From Burkholderia sp. GAS332 (lineage in GTDB: Bacteria; Pseudomonadota; Gammaproteobacteria; Burkholderiales; Burkholderiaceae): DNA of 64,000 nucleotides. Positions within the stretch are counted from its first letter, which is position 1, and every line of letters begins with the position of its first letter. The notes beneath the pieces were generated by a model. That model was not told where the DNA came from. It saw only the letters and a list, made by a program, of their open reading frames with translations, and did no database searches. The translations under genes were made by a program, and so were the position numbers. Below are positions 20,336 through 28,886 of the stretch, in pieces. The stretch spans positions 4,898,001 to 4,962,000 of the forward strand of contig FSRV01000001.1 of NCBI GenBank assembly GCA_900142905.1, given 5' to 3'.

Positions 20336-22651
20336 ATGACCGAATTCAAGGACACTCAGCAACAGCTCTCGAAGTTCCGCCTGCGGGTCGCGGCGGCGGG
20401 CGTGTTCGTGTTCGTCTGCTTCGGGCTGATCGGTGTCCGTTTCCTGTTCCTGCAGGTCTGGCACTACAGCAAGTACTCGCTGCAAGCCGACGAAAACCGC
20501 ATCTCGGTCGCACCGATCGTGCCGAACCGCGGCATCATCACCGACCGTAACGGCGTGGTGCTGGCCAAGAACTACTCGGCGTATACGCTCGAAATCACGC
20601 CCTCGAAGCTGAACGATTCGCTCGAAAACGTGATCGACAATCTGGCGACCGTGATTTCGATCGATGCACGCGACCGGCGCCGCTTCAAGAAGCTGCAGGA
20701 AGACTCGAAAAACTTCGAGAGCCTGCCGATCCGCACCCGCCTCACCGACGACGAAGTCGCGCGCTTCACTGCACAACGCTTCCGCTTTCCGGGCGTGGAA
20801 GTGCGCGCGCGCCTGTTCCGCCAGTACCCGCTCGGACCGACCGCGGCGCACGTGATCGGCTATATCGGCCGGATTTCGCAGCGCGATCAGGACCGCATCG
20901 ACGACGCCAGCGACCAGAACGACAGCGATCCGGACCACTACGATCCGCGCCTCGACGCCAACAACTACAAGGGCACCGACTACATCGGCAAGATCGGCGT
21001 CGAGCAGAGCTACGAGACGGAACTGCACGGCCAGACCGGTTTTGAGGAAGTCGAAGTGACCGCGGGCGGGCGACCCGTGCGCACGCTGTCGCGCACCCAG
21101 GCAACGCCGGGCAATAACCTCGAGCTGTCGATCGACATCGGCCTGCAGCAGGTCGCCGAGCAGGCCTTCGCGGGGCGCCGCGGGGCGCTGGTCGCGATCG
21201 AACCGGCAACCGGCGACGTGCTCGCGTTCGTGTCGGCACCGAGCTTCGATCCGAATTCGTTTGTCGACGGTATCGATCAGCAGACCTGGGACGAGCTCAA
21301 CAACTCGCCCGACCATCCGCTCCTGAACCGCCCTCTGCATGGCACCTATCCGCCGGGTTCGACCTACAAGCCGTTCATGGCGCTCGCCGCGCTGACGCTG
21401 CATAAGCGCACGCCGGGCTGGGGCTTCCAGGATCCGGGCTCGTACACCTTCGGCGGCCATACGTTCCGCAACGACGTGCGCTCGGGCCAGGGCTGGGTCG
21501 ACATGAACCGCGCGATCGTGGTGTCGAACGACACGTATTTCTACATGCTTGCGCACGATCTGGGCGTCAACAATATCGCCAACTTCATGAAGCCTTGGGG
21601 CTTCGGCCAGATCACCGGCATCGACATTTCGGGCGAAGCGCGCGGCATCCTGCCGTCGACGGAATGGAAGCGCAAGGCGTACCGCAAGCCCGAACAGCAG
21701 CGCTGGTATGAAGGTGAAACGATCAGTCTGGGCATCGGCCAGGGCTATAACTCGTTCACCATTCTGCAACTCGCCCACGCCACGGCCACGCTCGCCAACA
21801 ACGGCATCGTGATGAAGCCGCACCTCGTGCGCGACATCGAAAACCCGATCACCAAAGAGACGCGCCCAGTCGTGCGCGATCCGAGCGACAAGATCGCCGT
21901 GAAGCAATCGGACATCGACTTCATCAAGCATGCGATGGAAGGCGTCGTGACCAACGGGACGGCGTCGAAGGTGTTCATCGGGGCACAGTATCAGGCTGCC
22001 GCCAAGACCGGCACGGCACAGGTGTATTCGTTGCAAGGCGCAAACTACAAGGGCCACGCGATCGCCGAACATCTGCGCGACCACGCGCTGTTCATCGCGT
22101 TCGCGCCTGCCGAACAGCCCAAGATCGCGATCGCACTGATCGTCGAAAACGGCGGCTGGGGCGCGGAAGCGGCCGGCCCGATCGCGCGGCGTGTGCTCGA
22201 CTACTACCTGGTCGGGAAGAACAAGCCCGGCGCTGAAGCGGCGGCTGTCGCGGCAGCGGCCTCGGCGACCCAGGATGCGTCCGCACCTGAAGTGGGTGGC
22301 GCACCTGCGCCGCTAGACGTGGCGCAGCCGGTCAAGATCGCCGCGGGATTCACGGCACTGCCGATTCCGGGTGCGGCTTCGGCAGCAGCGGCGGCTTCTG
22401 CTGCGGCGGCGGCATCCTCTGCGGCCGCTGCATCGGCACCTACGGCGGCGGCTTCCGGTGCGTCGGCGGCCGTTGGCGTTTCGGCATCCGCGTCCGCCAC
22501 CGCAAAGAACCCGGCGACGCGTAAATCCGGCGTCCCGCACAAACCCCGCCCGAGCAGCGAACCGGTGCCGACCGCCGCCGCCCCGTCGCGGGATGACAGC
22601 ATTCAGCCTACGTCGCCACGCCAGCCGGTTTCCGGCGGCATCGACGAGTAA
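20336..22651 (+). CDS. mrdA: penicillin-binding protein 2 (transpeptidase) with Ala-rich C-terminal tail
   Basis: 771 residues. One N-terminal membrane helix precedes the PBP dimerisation domain and the transpeptidase domain, with active-site STYK at 342-345, SND at 397-399 and KTG at 557-559. PBP2 cross-links lateral-wall peptidoglycan with RodA. The enzyme core ends near residue 635. The remaining 130 residues are Ala/Ser/Pro-rich, longer than in classic PBP2. ATG 20336 (MTEFKDTQQQL) was chosen over an in-frame TTG 12 bases upstream. Confidence 0.95.
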   Translation: MTEFKDTQQQLSKFRLRVAAAGVFVFVCFGLIGVRFLFLQVWHYSKYSLQADENRISVAPIVPNRGIITDRNGVVLAKNYSAYTLEITPSKLNDSLENVIDNLATVISIDARDRRRFKKLQEDSKNFESLPIRTRLTDDEVARFTAQRFRFPGVEVRARLFRQYPLGPTAAHVIGYIGRISQRDQDRIDDASDQNDSDPDHYDPRLDANNYKGTDYIGKIGVEQSYETELHGQTGFEEVEVTAGGRPVRTLSRTQATPGNNLELSIDIGLQQVAEQAFAGRRGALVAIEPATGDVLAFVSAPSFDPNSFVDGIDQQTWDELNNSPDHPLLNRPLHGTYPPGSTYKPFMALAALTLHKRTPGWGFQDPGSYTFGGHTFRNDVRSGQGWVDMNRAIVVSNDTYFYMLAHDLGVNNIANFMKPWGFGQITGIDISGEARGILPSTEWKRKAYRKPEQQRWYEGETISLGIGQGYNSFTILQLAHATATLANNGIVMKPHLVRDIENPITKETRPVVRDPSDKIAVKQSDIDFIKHAMEGVVTNGTASKVFIGAQYQAAAKTGTAQVYSLQGANYKGHAIAEHLRDHALFIAFAPAEQPKIAIALIVENGGWGAEAAGPIARRVLDYYLVGKNKPGAEAAAVAAAASATQDASAPEVGGAPAPLDVAQPVKIAAGFTALPIPGAASAAAAASAAAAASSAAAASAPTAAASGASAAVGVSASASATAKNPATRKSGVPHKPRPSSEPVPTAAAPSRDDSIQPTSPRQPVSGGIDE

Positions 22652-22661
22652 GGAGAAAGGC

Positions 22662-23810
22662 ATGCAATTCGACAAGCGCGCCTGGCTCGACCGCATCAAG
22701 CGGATGTTCGTGGGCTTCGACCGGCCACTCGCCCTGATCGTGTTTCTGCTCCTGTGCGTCGGCATCGTCACGCTATACAGCGCGACGCTGGACATGCCCG
22801 GCCGGGTGGAAGACCAACTGCGCAACATCATGCTGACGTTCGTGCTGATGTGGGCACTGGCCAATGTGCCGCCCACCACGCTGATGCGCTTCGCGCTCCC
22901 GCTCTATACATTCGGGATCGCGTTACTGGTTGCCGTGGCGATGTTCGGCCTCACGCGCAAGGGTGCGAAGCGCTGGATCAATGTCGGCGTGGTGATCCAG
23001 CCGTCGGAGATTCTGAAGATCGCCACACCGCTCATGCTCGCCTGGTACTACCAGCGCCGCGAAGGCGTCATGCGCTGGTACGACTTTCTGGTCGGCTTCC
23101 TGATCCTGATCGTCCCGGTCGGTTTGATCGCCAAGCAGCCTGACCTTGGCACCGCCGTGCTGGTGTTCGCGGCCGGCTTTTTCGTGATCTATTTCGCGGG
23201 GCTCAGTTTCAAGCTGATCGTACCGGTGCTGATTGCGGGGGTGATCGCAGTCGCTTCGATCGCGGCGTTCCAGGACAAGATCTGTCAGCCGGAAGTGCAG
23301 TGGCCGCTGATGCACGACTATCAGAAGCATCGTATCTGTACGCTGCTTGATCCGACGTCCGATCCGCTCGGCAAAGGTTTCCACACGATCCAGGCGGTGA
23401 TTGCAATCGGCTCGGGCGGCCCACTCGGCAAGGGCTGGCTCAAGGGTACCCAGGCCCACCTGGAGTTCATCCCTGAGAAGCACACCGACTTCATCTTCGC
23501 GGTATTTTCCGAGGAGTTCGGGCTGGCGGGCGGGATCGTGCTGCTCACGCTTTATATGCTGCTGATCGCGCGCGGGCTGTTTATCGCGGCGAATGGGGCG
23601 ACGCTGTTTGGGCGGCTGCTGGCCGGATCGCTGACGATGGCGTTCTTCACCTACGCGTTCGTCAACATCGGCATGGTGAGCGGGATCTTGCCGGTGGTGG
23701 GCGTGCCGCTGCCATTCATGAGTTACGGCGGGACTGCGCTGACTACGCTAGGGGTCGCGATCGGCCTCATCATGAGCGTCGCGCGGCAGAAGCGGTTGAT
23801 GCAGAGTTAG
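22662..23810 (+). CDS. rodA: SEDS peptidoglycan glycosyltransferase RodA
   Basis: 382 residues with about ten membrane segments. SEDS signatures include KGAKRWINVG, QPSEILKIATPLMLAWY, KQPDLGTAVLVFAAG and the C-terminal PLPFMSYGGTALTTLG. RodA polymerises glycan strands with PBP2. The start ATG 22662 has AAGGAG eight to ten bases upstream and lies ten bases after mrdA. It is the last gene of the mre-mrd cluster, followed by a terminator. Confidence 0.96.
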   Translation: MQFDKRAWLDRIKRMFVGFDRPLALIVFLLLCVGIVTLYSATLDMPGRVEDQLRNIMLTFVLMWALANVPPTTLMRFALPLYTFGIALLVAVAMFGLTRKGAKRWINVGVVIQPSEILKIATPLMLAWYYQRREGVMRWYDFLVGFLILIVPVGLIAKQPDLGTAVLVFAAGFFVIYFAGLSFKLIVPVLIAGVIAVASIAAFQDKICQPEVQWPLMHDYQKHRICTLLDPTSDPLGKGFHTIQAVIAIGSGGPLGKGWLKGTQAHLEFIPEKHTDFIFAVFSEEFGLAGGIVLLTLYMLLIARGLFIAANGATLFGRLLAGSLTMAFFTYAFVNIGMVSGILPVVGVPLPFMSYGGTALTTLGVAIGLIMSVARQKRLMQS

Positions 23811-23926
23811 CGCGGCACAACGCGCAAGGCGCAGACCGCGGAACCAGCCGAAGGCAGCAGAACCGACGGTCGCGAAACCGAATAGCGCAAAATCAAAGCA
23901 GGCTACAGAAAGAAGGCTGGATAAAC

Positions 23927-23958
23927 AAAAGGGGCGCACCGTCAGGAGCGCCCCTTTT
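23927..23958. terminator. bidirectional terminator between rodA and the Sel1 gene
   Basis: An 11-bp perfect inverted repeat (AAAAGGGGCGC at 23927-23937, complement at 23948-23958) has an A-run on one side and a T-run on the other. It serves the convergent rodA (+) and Sel1-repeat (-) transcripts. Confidence 0.92.
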
Positions 23959-23978
23959 TTCATTTATTGCGGCTTCAT

Positions 23979-24683
23979 TTACTGCGGTTTGACCTCGTGT
24001 TGATCCCGCAATTGCGCGCTCAGTTGCTGATACTTGAGCTTCGCCGCCGGATCGCCCTGTGCCGCCGCTGCCGCGTAGTACGCACGCGCCACGTTCAGAT
24101 TCTTGTCCACGCCGTCGCCACCGCGCTCATAGAACGAACCGGTCACATACTGCGCGGTCATATCGCCGCCTTGCGCGGCCTTCTTGTACCAGACGAACGC
24201 CTGCTGGTTATCGCGCGCCGTGCCGCGGCCATCGAGGAACTGGTTGGCCAGCGCGAGTTCGGCCTGCACGTGCCCCTGCTGCGCGGCCTTCAGGAACCAG
24301 CGATGCGCCTCGACCGGATCACGTCCAACGAACTCGCCATCGTCGTACATCTTGCCGTACACGTACTGCGCGTGCGACATGTTGGCGTCGGCGGCTTTGC
24401 GCAGCCACTTCTTGCCTTCGTCGACGTTGGCTCGGGTGCCTTCGCCGTTGAGCAGCATCATCGCGTAGTTGAACTCGGCAAGCCGGCTGCCGCGCTCGGC
24501 CGCTTTATGGAACTCGGCGAGCGCCTGAGCCAGATTGCCGGCGTTGTAATCGGCGACCGCGGTTTGCGTCTCCGGATCGCTCGACTTCGCGACGCGACTG
24601 TCCTGCGCATACGCCGTCACATTCGCCATCAACGCCGCTGCAACCACCAGACGCACCGCGACGCACTGCACCATCCCCGTCAT
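23979..24683 (-). CDS. secreted Sel1-like (SLR/TPR) repeat protein
   Basis: 234 residues with a signal peptide (VRLVVAAALMANVTAYA) and about five Sel1-like repeats. Repeat signatures are AEFNYAMMLLNGEGT, KKWLRKAAD, HRWFLKAAQQGH, FVWYKKAAQGGD and RAYYAAAAAQGD. Sel1 repeats are protein-protein interaction scaffolds; a periplasmic location is predicted. The start at 24683 overlaps the aldolase stop by four bases (ATGA), so its translation is coupled to a metabolic enzyme with no obvious link. Partner unknown. Confidence 0.85.
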   Translation of the reverse strand: MTGMVQCVAVRLVVAAALMANVTAYAQDSRVAKSSDPETQTAVADYNAGNLAQALAEFHKAAERGSRLAEFNYAMMLLNGEGTRANVDEGKKWLRKAADANMSHAQYVYGKMYDDGEFVGRDPVEAHRWFLKAAQQGHVQAELALANQFLDGRGTARDNQQAFVWYKKAAQGGDMTAQYVTGSFYERGGDGVDKNLNVARAYYAAAAAQGDPAAKLKYQQLSAQLRDQHEVKPQ

Positions 24684-25462
24684 GTCCTCACCTCCTGCAA
24701 CGCCTGGCGGGTCGCGCGCAACATCCACATGACGTCGGCGGCCAGGGCGATAAAACGAAAACCGGCATCACGAGACTGCTTAGCGCTCGCGGCATCCATA
24801 GCAAAAATTCCGGTGGCGATACCGGCCTTGTCGGCGGCGCTGACAATGCGCGCCATCGCCGCCTGCACGTCGGCATGCTTCGAATCGCCGAGGTGACCGA
24901 GGCTCGCGGCCAGATCGGCCGGTCCGACGAACAGGCAATCGACGCCCGGCGTCGCCGCGATCTTCTCCACCTCCTGCAAGCCGCGCGCCGACTCGATCTG
25001 CACGATGGTCGCGATCTGCGCATTGGCGGTCTGCACGTAGTCGCGCCGCATGCCGTACGCAGCCGCCCGCACCGCGCCGGCCACACCGCGACGACCGTCG
25101 AGCGCCTCGGCGGTCGGATACTGCGTCAGACGCACGGCCTGTGCCGCCTCTTCCGCCGTTTCGATATTCGGGAACATCAGGGTGCGAGCGCCGGCGTCCA
25201 GCACGCGCTTGATGAGCCACGGCTCGCTGGCGGGCACACGCACAACCGGCTCGCTCGGCAGATGCGCGGCGGCAATCGCGCGCAATTGCGAGGTGACATC
25301 GCCGCTATCGTTCGGCGCGTGCTCCATGTCGATCAGCAGCCAGTCGAAACCGGCATGCGCGAGCGCCTCGGCTGCCGCATCGCTGCCGAGCGAAAGCCAC
25401 AGACCGAACAGCGGGTCGGCTTCTTTCAGACGTTGTTTGAGGGGATTCGTGAAGGTGCTCAT
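24680..25462 (-). CDS. HpcH/HpaI-family class II aldolase
   Basis: 260 residues, TIM-barrel pyruvate-dependent aldolase. Signatures are LFGLWLSLGS at the start, DWLLIDMEHAPND (metal/base region), PNIETAEEA, and VQIESARGL with FVGPADLAASLG. Family members cleave 4-hydroxy-2-oxo acids such as 2-keto-3-deoxy-rhamnonate or 4-hydroxy-2-oxoheptanedioate. No pathway genes adjoin it, so the substrate is open. MSTFTNPLKQRL is the usual start. Confidence 0.88.
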   Translation of the reverse strand: MSTFTNPLKQRLKEADPLFGLWLSLGSDAAAEALAHAGFDWLLIDMEHAPNDSGDVTSQLRAIAAAHLPSEPVVRVPASEPWLIKRVLDAGARTLMFPNIETAEEAAQAVRLTQYPTAEALDGRRGVAGAVRAAAYGMRRDYVQTANAQIATIVQIESARGLQEVEKIAATPGVDCLFVGPADLAASLGHLGDSKHADVQAAMARIVSAADKAGIATGIFAMDAASAKQSRDAGFRFIALAADVMWMLRATRQALQEVRT

Positions 25463-25676
25463 TGCCGCGCTCCCTGGCGATGGGACACATCGCGTGAAAC
25501 ACGGTTGAGGATACTGGCGTCGCAGAACAAACCAACGCCAAGGCCGTGGCGGCCTGGATGCCTGCTGCAACGCAATGCGGTGACCGGCATGTCTCGCTCC
25601 GTGTGGTTATCGGAGCGATCATACCGTGACAATAACGCGGGGGTTGGGCCGCGGGATCGAGTCGTGCGGCCCCGGT

Positions 25677-26123
25677 TTAGTCGCGGACCACGTCGGCCCA
25701 GCAGTTCGGCGTTTCGAACAGACGCACCTTATGCAAACGCAGATTCACGCCGTAATGCGCGTCGTAGACGTTCGCGAGGATATCGAACGCAACGGCGGCG
25801 AGATTTTCAACGGTGGGGATGCGATCGAGCACGACCGTCTTGTGACCGGCCATGGTTTCCAGAAAGCCGCGCACCTGCGTATCGCCTTCGTAGACGAGGA
25901 ACGCGTGGTCCCACTTGTCGACCAGATGCTCGACCGCGAGCGACTTCACGTCGGCGAAGTCCATCACCATGCCGCGATCCGGCGCACCTTCGGTGTCGAC
26001 CAGGTCGCCTTGCAGCGTGATTTCGAGCACATAGCGATGGCCGTGCAGATTACGGCACTGGCTGCGGTGATCGGGGATGCGGTGGCCCGCGTCGAATTCG
26101 AGTTTTCGTGTAATCGTCAGCAC
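25677..26123 (-). CDS. queD: 6-carboxy-5,6,7,8-tetrahydropterin synthase QueD
   Basis: 148 residues, T-fold enzyme. Zinc ligands are visible as H in FDAGHR and in NLHGHRY, with catalytic Cys in SQCRNLHGH and WDHAFL near residue 72. It makes carboxytetrahydropterin from dihydroneopterin triphosphate for queuosine precursors. It begins with GTG at 26123, six bases after queE, and is the third gene of queC-queE-queD. Confidence 0.93.
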   Translation of the reverse strand: MLTITRKLEFDAGHRIPDHRSQCRNLHGHRYVLEITLQGDLVDTEGAPDRGMVMDFADVKSLAVEHLVDKWDHAFLVYEGDTQVRGFLETMAGHKTVVLDRIPTVENLAAVAFDILANVYDAHYGVNLRLHKVRLFETPNCWADVVRD

Positions 26124-26129
26124 GGCAAA

Positions 26130-26762
26130 TCAGGGAATGTTCAGATACTTGTGGGTCTGCATCGACAGGCGCCATTGCGGATGGCGTTTGCACCAGTCGA
26201 TCGCGAGCTTCGTGTTGAGGTCGCGCGACGGGCCGTCCATCGGCTGGACGAGGAAATACTCGAAGTCGAGCTTCGCATACTCGGACAAACGCTGGTTGTC
26301 CTGCGGAATCACGACCTTCAGTTCGTTGCCCTTGGTGACGACGAGCGGTGCGTCAGCCTTCGGGCTCACGCAGATCCAGTCGATCGTCTCGAGCACCGGC
26401 AGCGAGCCGTTGGTTTCGATCGCGATTTCGAAACCGGCGGCATGCAGCGCGTCGACGAACGGCTGGTCGATCTGCAGCATCGGTTCACCGCCCGTACACA
26501 CCACGAAACGCTCGCCCTCGCCTTCCGGCCATTGCGACGCGATCATCTGCACCAGTTCTTCAGCCGTGCGGTACTTGCCGCCGTTCTCGCCGTCAGTCCC
26601 GACAAAGTCCGTATCGCAGAAGCGGCATACGGCTTCGGCACGATCTTCTTCGCGGCCCGACCACAGATTGCAGCCGGCGAACCGGCAGAACACGGCCGGA
26701 CGCCCGGCATTCGCGCCCTCGCCCTGCAATGTGTAGAAGATTTCCTTGACCGCGTAAGTCAT
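26130..26762 (-). CDS. queE: 7-carboxy-7-deazaguanine synthase QueE (radical SAM)
   Basis: 210 residues. The iron-sulphur cluster motif is CX14CX2C (from CNLWSGREEDR to CRFC) instead of the usual CX3CX2C. That expanded loop is known from Burkholderia multivorans QueE, so it is not a defect. VVCTGGEPML follows as the SAM-binding GGE motif. The enzyme contracts carboxytetrahydropterin to 7-carboxy-7-deazaguanine between QueD and QueC. The N-terminal YAVKEIFYTLQGEGANAGR is typical. It lies 92 bp downstream of queC. Confidence 0.95.
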   Translation of the reverse strand: MTYAVKEIFYTLQGEGANAGRPAVFCRFAGCNLWSGREEDRAEAVCRFCDTDFVGTDGENGGKYRTAEELVQMIASQWPEGEGERFVVCTGGEPMLQIDQPFVDALHAAGFEIAIETNGSLPVLETIDWICVSPKADAPLVVTKGNELKVVIPQDNQRLSEYAKLDFEYFLVQPMDGPSRDLNTKLAIDWCKRHPQWRLSMQTHKYLNIP

Positions 26763-26854
26763 GCTGCTTTCTGCCTTGTGTTCCTGAAAATAATGGCCTG
26801 CGCTGCACCCGTTCGCACGGTGCGCCAGCGCAGCGTAAAACTGTCGTGAGACCG

Positions 26855-27586
26855 TCAGACCGGCTCGGTCACCTTCTCGCCGGTCAGATACGCTTCATAA
26901 CCGCGCTTGCGCAAACGGCACGCCGGGCATTCGCCGCAACCGAAACCCCATGAATGCAGTTCGGCACGCTCGCCAACATAGCAGGTGTGCGTTTCGACGC
27001 GCACCAGTTCAACCAGTTCGTCACCGCCCAACTCGTGCGCGAGACGCCATGTGTCGGCCTTGTCGAGCCACATCAGCGGCGTTTCGAGCAGGAAGCGCGT
27101 GTCCATGCCGAGATTCAACGCGACCTGCAATGCTTTCATCGTGTCGTCGCGGCAATCGGGGTAGCCCGAAAAGTCCGTCTCGCACATCCCGCCGACCAGC
27201 ACCTGCAAACCACGCCGATACGCAATAGCCGCCGCGATCGTCATGAACATCAGATTGCGGCCCGGTACGAACGTATTCGGCAAACCGTTCGCGGTGGCGT
27301 GAATCTCGATTTCGCGCGTCATCGCGGTATCGCTGATCGAACCGAGCACAGACAGGTCGATCATATGATCTTCGCCGAGGCGGTCGGCCCAAGCCGGAAA
27401 TGCCCGCGTCACTGCATTGCGAAAACCTTCGCGGCATTCGAGTTCGACTCGGTGCCGCTGGCCATAATCGAAGCCCAGCGTCTCAACCGTTTCGTAACGT
27501 TCGAGCGCCCAGGCGAGGCACGTGGCGGAATCCTGGCCGCCGGAAAACAGCACCAGAGCGCTACGTTTAGCGTCTTTACGGATCAC
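26855..27586 (-). CDS. queC: 7-cyano-7-deazaguanine synthase QueC
   Basis: 243 residues. The PP-loop ATP-pyrophosphatase motif is [11 protein letters not shown] (near residue 13). C-terminal zinc ligands appear in [15 protein letters not shown]. QueC makes preQ0 from carboxydeazaguanine. The start is GTG 27586: GGAG lies seven bases upstream, and [17 protein letters not shown] is the expected N-terminus. The frame remains open upstream without family similarity. It is the first gene of the que operon. Confidence 0.94.
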   Translation of the reverse strand: MIRKDAKRSALVLFSGGQDSATCLAWALERYETVETLGFDYGQRHRVELECREGFRNAVTRAFPAWADRLGEDHMIDLSVLGSISDTAMTREIEIHATANGLPNTFVPGRNLMFMTIAAAIAYRRGLQVLVGGMCETDFSGYPDCRDDTMKALQVALNLGMDTRFLLETPLMWLDKADTWRLAHELGGDELVELVRVETHTCYVGERAELHSWGFGCGECPACRLRKRGYEAYLTGEKVTEPV

Positions 27587-27987
27587 CGTGAAACTCCGTG
27601 AATGATGAGTGTCACGTCGCGCTGCGCGAGGTGCGCCATGCAAGCAACGCGGCGCGACGCGTGCCGGCATTGCTGCCAGCCCAAAGCAGTATAGGCCGCA
27701 CCTTCCGCATGCAGAGTCGCTGGGCGCTTATACCGTTAATCGTCGGGCGAAGGGTTCGGCACCTGTTGCGGCCTTGCCGTGTTGCCGCAGCGCGCGCAAA
27801 AAACGCAGCTTCAGGATACGAAAAGACGTGTTTGGTGCGGTGACGCGCCAGTGGAGCACCGACCGCGCGCTCGCATGCAAGTCCTTGAACTGGCGCGATT
27901 TTATCACGCCATGCCCAATGCCGCCGAGCACGCCCTGCCGCAGCGGTGAGTAAGCCATGCCGCCACGAATGCCATCAGAAAAGGAAA
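27587..27987. other. intergenic region between queC and tRNA-Phe
   Basis: About 400 bp with no supportable gene. Short open frames here have no recognisable motifs or ribosome sites. It presumably carries the queC promoter on the minus strand, but I see no strong -35/-10 pair and no clear preQ1 aptamer. Confidence 0.6.
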
Positions 27988-28018
27988 AGCCCCAGGAATC
28001 TTGCGATTTCCTGGGGCT
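27988..28018 (-). terminator. terminator downstream of tRNA-Phe
   Basis: An 11-bp perfect inverted repeat (27988-27998 and 28008-28018), with a nine-base loop. In the minus direction it is followed by TTTTCCTTTT. It lies seven bases past the encoded CCA of the tRNA. Confidence 0.88.
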
Positions 28019-28024
28019 GAATCC

Positions 28025-28100
28025 TGGTGGCCTGGGACGGAATCGAACCATCGACACGCGGATTTTCAATCCGCTGCTCTACCAACTGAGCTACCGGGCC
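28025..28100 (-). tRNA. tRNA-Phe (anticodon GAA), CCA encoded
   Basis: A 76-nt cloverleaf with D-loop GCTCAGTTGGTAGAGC, anticodon loop TTGAAAA (GAA at 28065-28067) and T-loop TTCGATT. CCA is encoded at 28025-28027. The acceptor stem has one mismatch: C5 (28096) faces A68 (28033), where a U-A or C-G pair is expected. All other stems pair. It has its own promoter and terminator, so it is a monocistronic tRNA. Confidence 0.96.
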
Positions 28101-28113
28101 AACGAAGAACGAA

Positions 28114-28142
28114 ATGATATCAAAGGGTCAGCACCACGGCAA
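28114..28142 (-). promoter_or_regulatory. sigma-70 promoter of tRNA-Phe
   Basis: On the minus strand, TTGCCG (28137-28142) and TATCAT (28114-28119) are separated by 17 bp. The -10 ends 13 bases before the mature 5' end of the tRNA. Confidence 0.75.
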
Positions 28143-28196
28143 GCCCCTTCTCGAAAAAATCTGAGGGGCCTGAACCTGCGGGCCTTGCACGGCCCT

Positions 28197-28886
28197 TCAC
28201 TCCCCTTTGTTCTTGCCGAGATCGACGCCGAGCTGCTTGAGCTTGCGATACAAGTGCGTGCGCTCCAGACCGGTTTTTTCAGCGACGCGCGTCATGCTGC
28301 CATTCTCGCGTGCGAGGTGATATTCGAAGTAAGCGCGCTCGAACGCATCGCGCGCGTCGCGCAACGGGATGTCGAAGGAAATCGACGCCGTTTGCGCCGC
28401 CAACGCGCCGCTGCCGATGCCATCTGTCGACAGCATCGGCAACGCAGCCGCCGATGCCACAGCCGAAGCGCTGACCGGCAACGCCGGCTTGGCGACCGCG
28501 CCGCCCGGCGCACCCGCCGCATTGCCGCGAGCGAGGCCTTGCTCGACGGCCTTCAGCAGCTTCTGCAACGCAATCGGCTTCTCGAGGAAGTTGAGCGCGC
28601 CGATCTTGGTCGCTTCGACTGCGGTATCGATGGTTGCGTGACCGGACATCATGATCACCGGCATGGTGAGCTGCCCTTGCGCCGCCCACTCCTTCAGCAA
28701 GGTCACGCCGTCGGTATCGGGCATCCAGATGTCGAGCAGCACCAGGTCCGGCGCCTGGCGCAAGCGGAATTCGCGCGCTTCCTGCGCGTTTTCCGCGGCC
28801 TCCACGACATGTCCCTCGTCGCTCAGGATCTCCGAGAGCAATTCCCGGATGCCCATTTCATCATCTACCACCAGGATGGTTGCCAT
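28197..28886 (-). CDS. NtrX-like response regulator lacking the AAA+ domain
   Basis: 229 residues. The receiver domain has ILVVDDE at the N-terminus, phospho-acceptor Asp52 in LLDIWMPDTDG, and MSGHA and LEKPI. An Ala/Gly/Pro linker (about 118-165) leads to a Fis-type helix-turn-helix ending ERTHLYRKLKQLGVDL. Classic NtrX has a sigma-54-interacting AAA+ module between these; here it is absent. The gene looks intact, so it probably regulates through DNA binding alone. It starts immediately after the ntrY-like stop with no spacer. Confidence 0.87.
   Translation of the reverse strand: MATILVVDDEMGIRELLSEILSDEGHVVEAAENAQEAREFRLRQAPDLVLLDIWMPDTDGVTLLKEWAAQGQLTMPVIMMSGHATIDTAVEATKIGALNFLEKPIALQKLLKAVEQGLARGNAAGAPGGAVAKPALPVSASAVASAAALPMLSTDGIGSGALAAQTASISFDIPLRDARDAFERAYFEYHLARENGSMTRVAEKTGLERTHLYRKLKQLGVDLGKNKGE

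Noticed and set aside
20312..22084. A 590-codon open frame antisense to mrdA
   Set aside because: It mirrors a well-conserved PBP2 gene, is rich in Arg/Val/His as expected for an antisense GC-rich frame, and has no recognisable domain.
27598..27953. Short plus-strand open frames between queC and tRNA-Phe
   Set aside because: No ribosome sites, no motifs, and Arg/Ala-rich shadow composition.
28197..28886. NtrX-like gene as a truncated pseudogene
   Set aside because: The receiver and HTH are complete, the frame is intact and the linker is continuous; it is better read as a family variant without AAA+.
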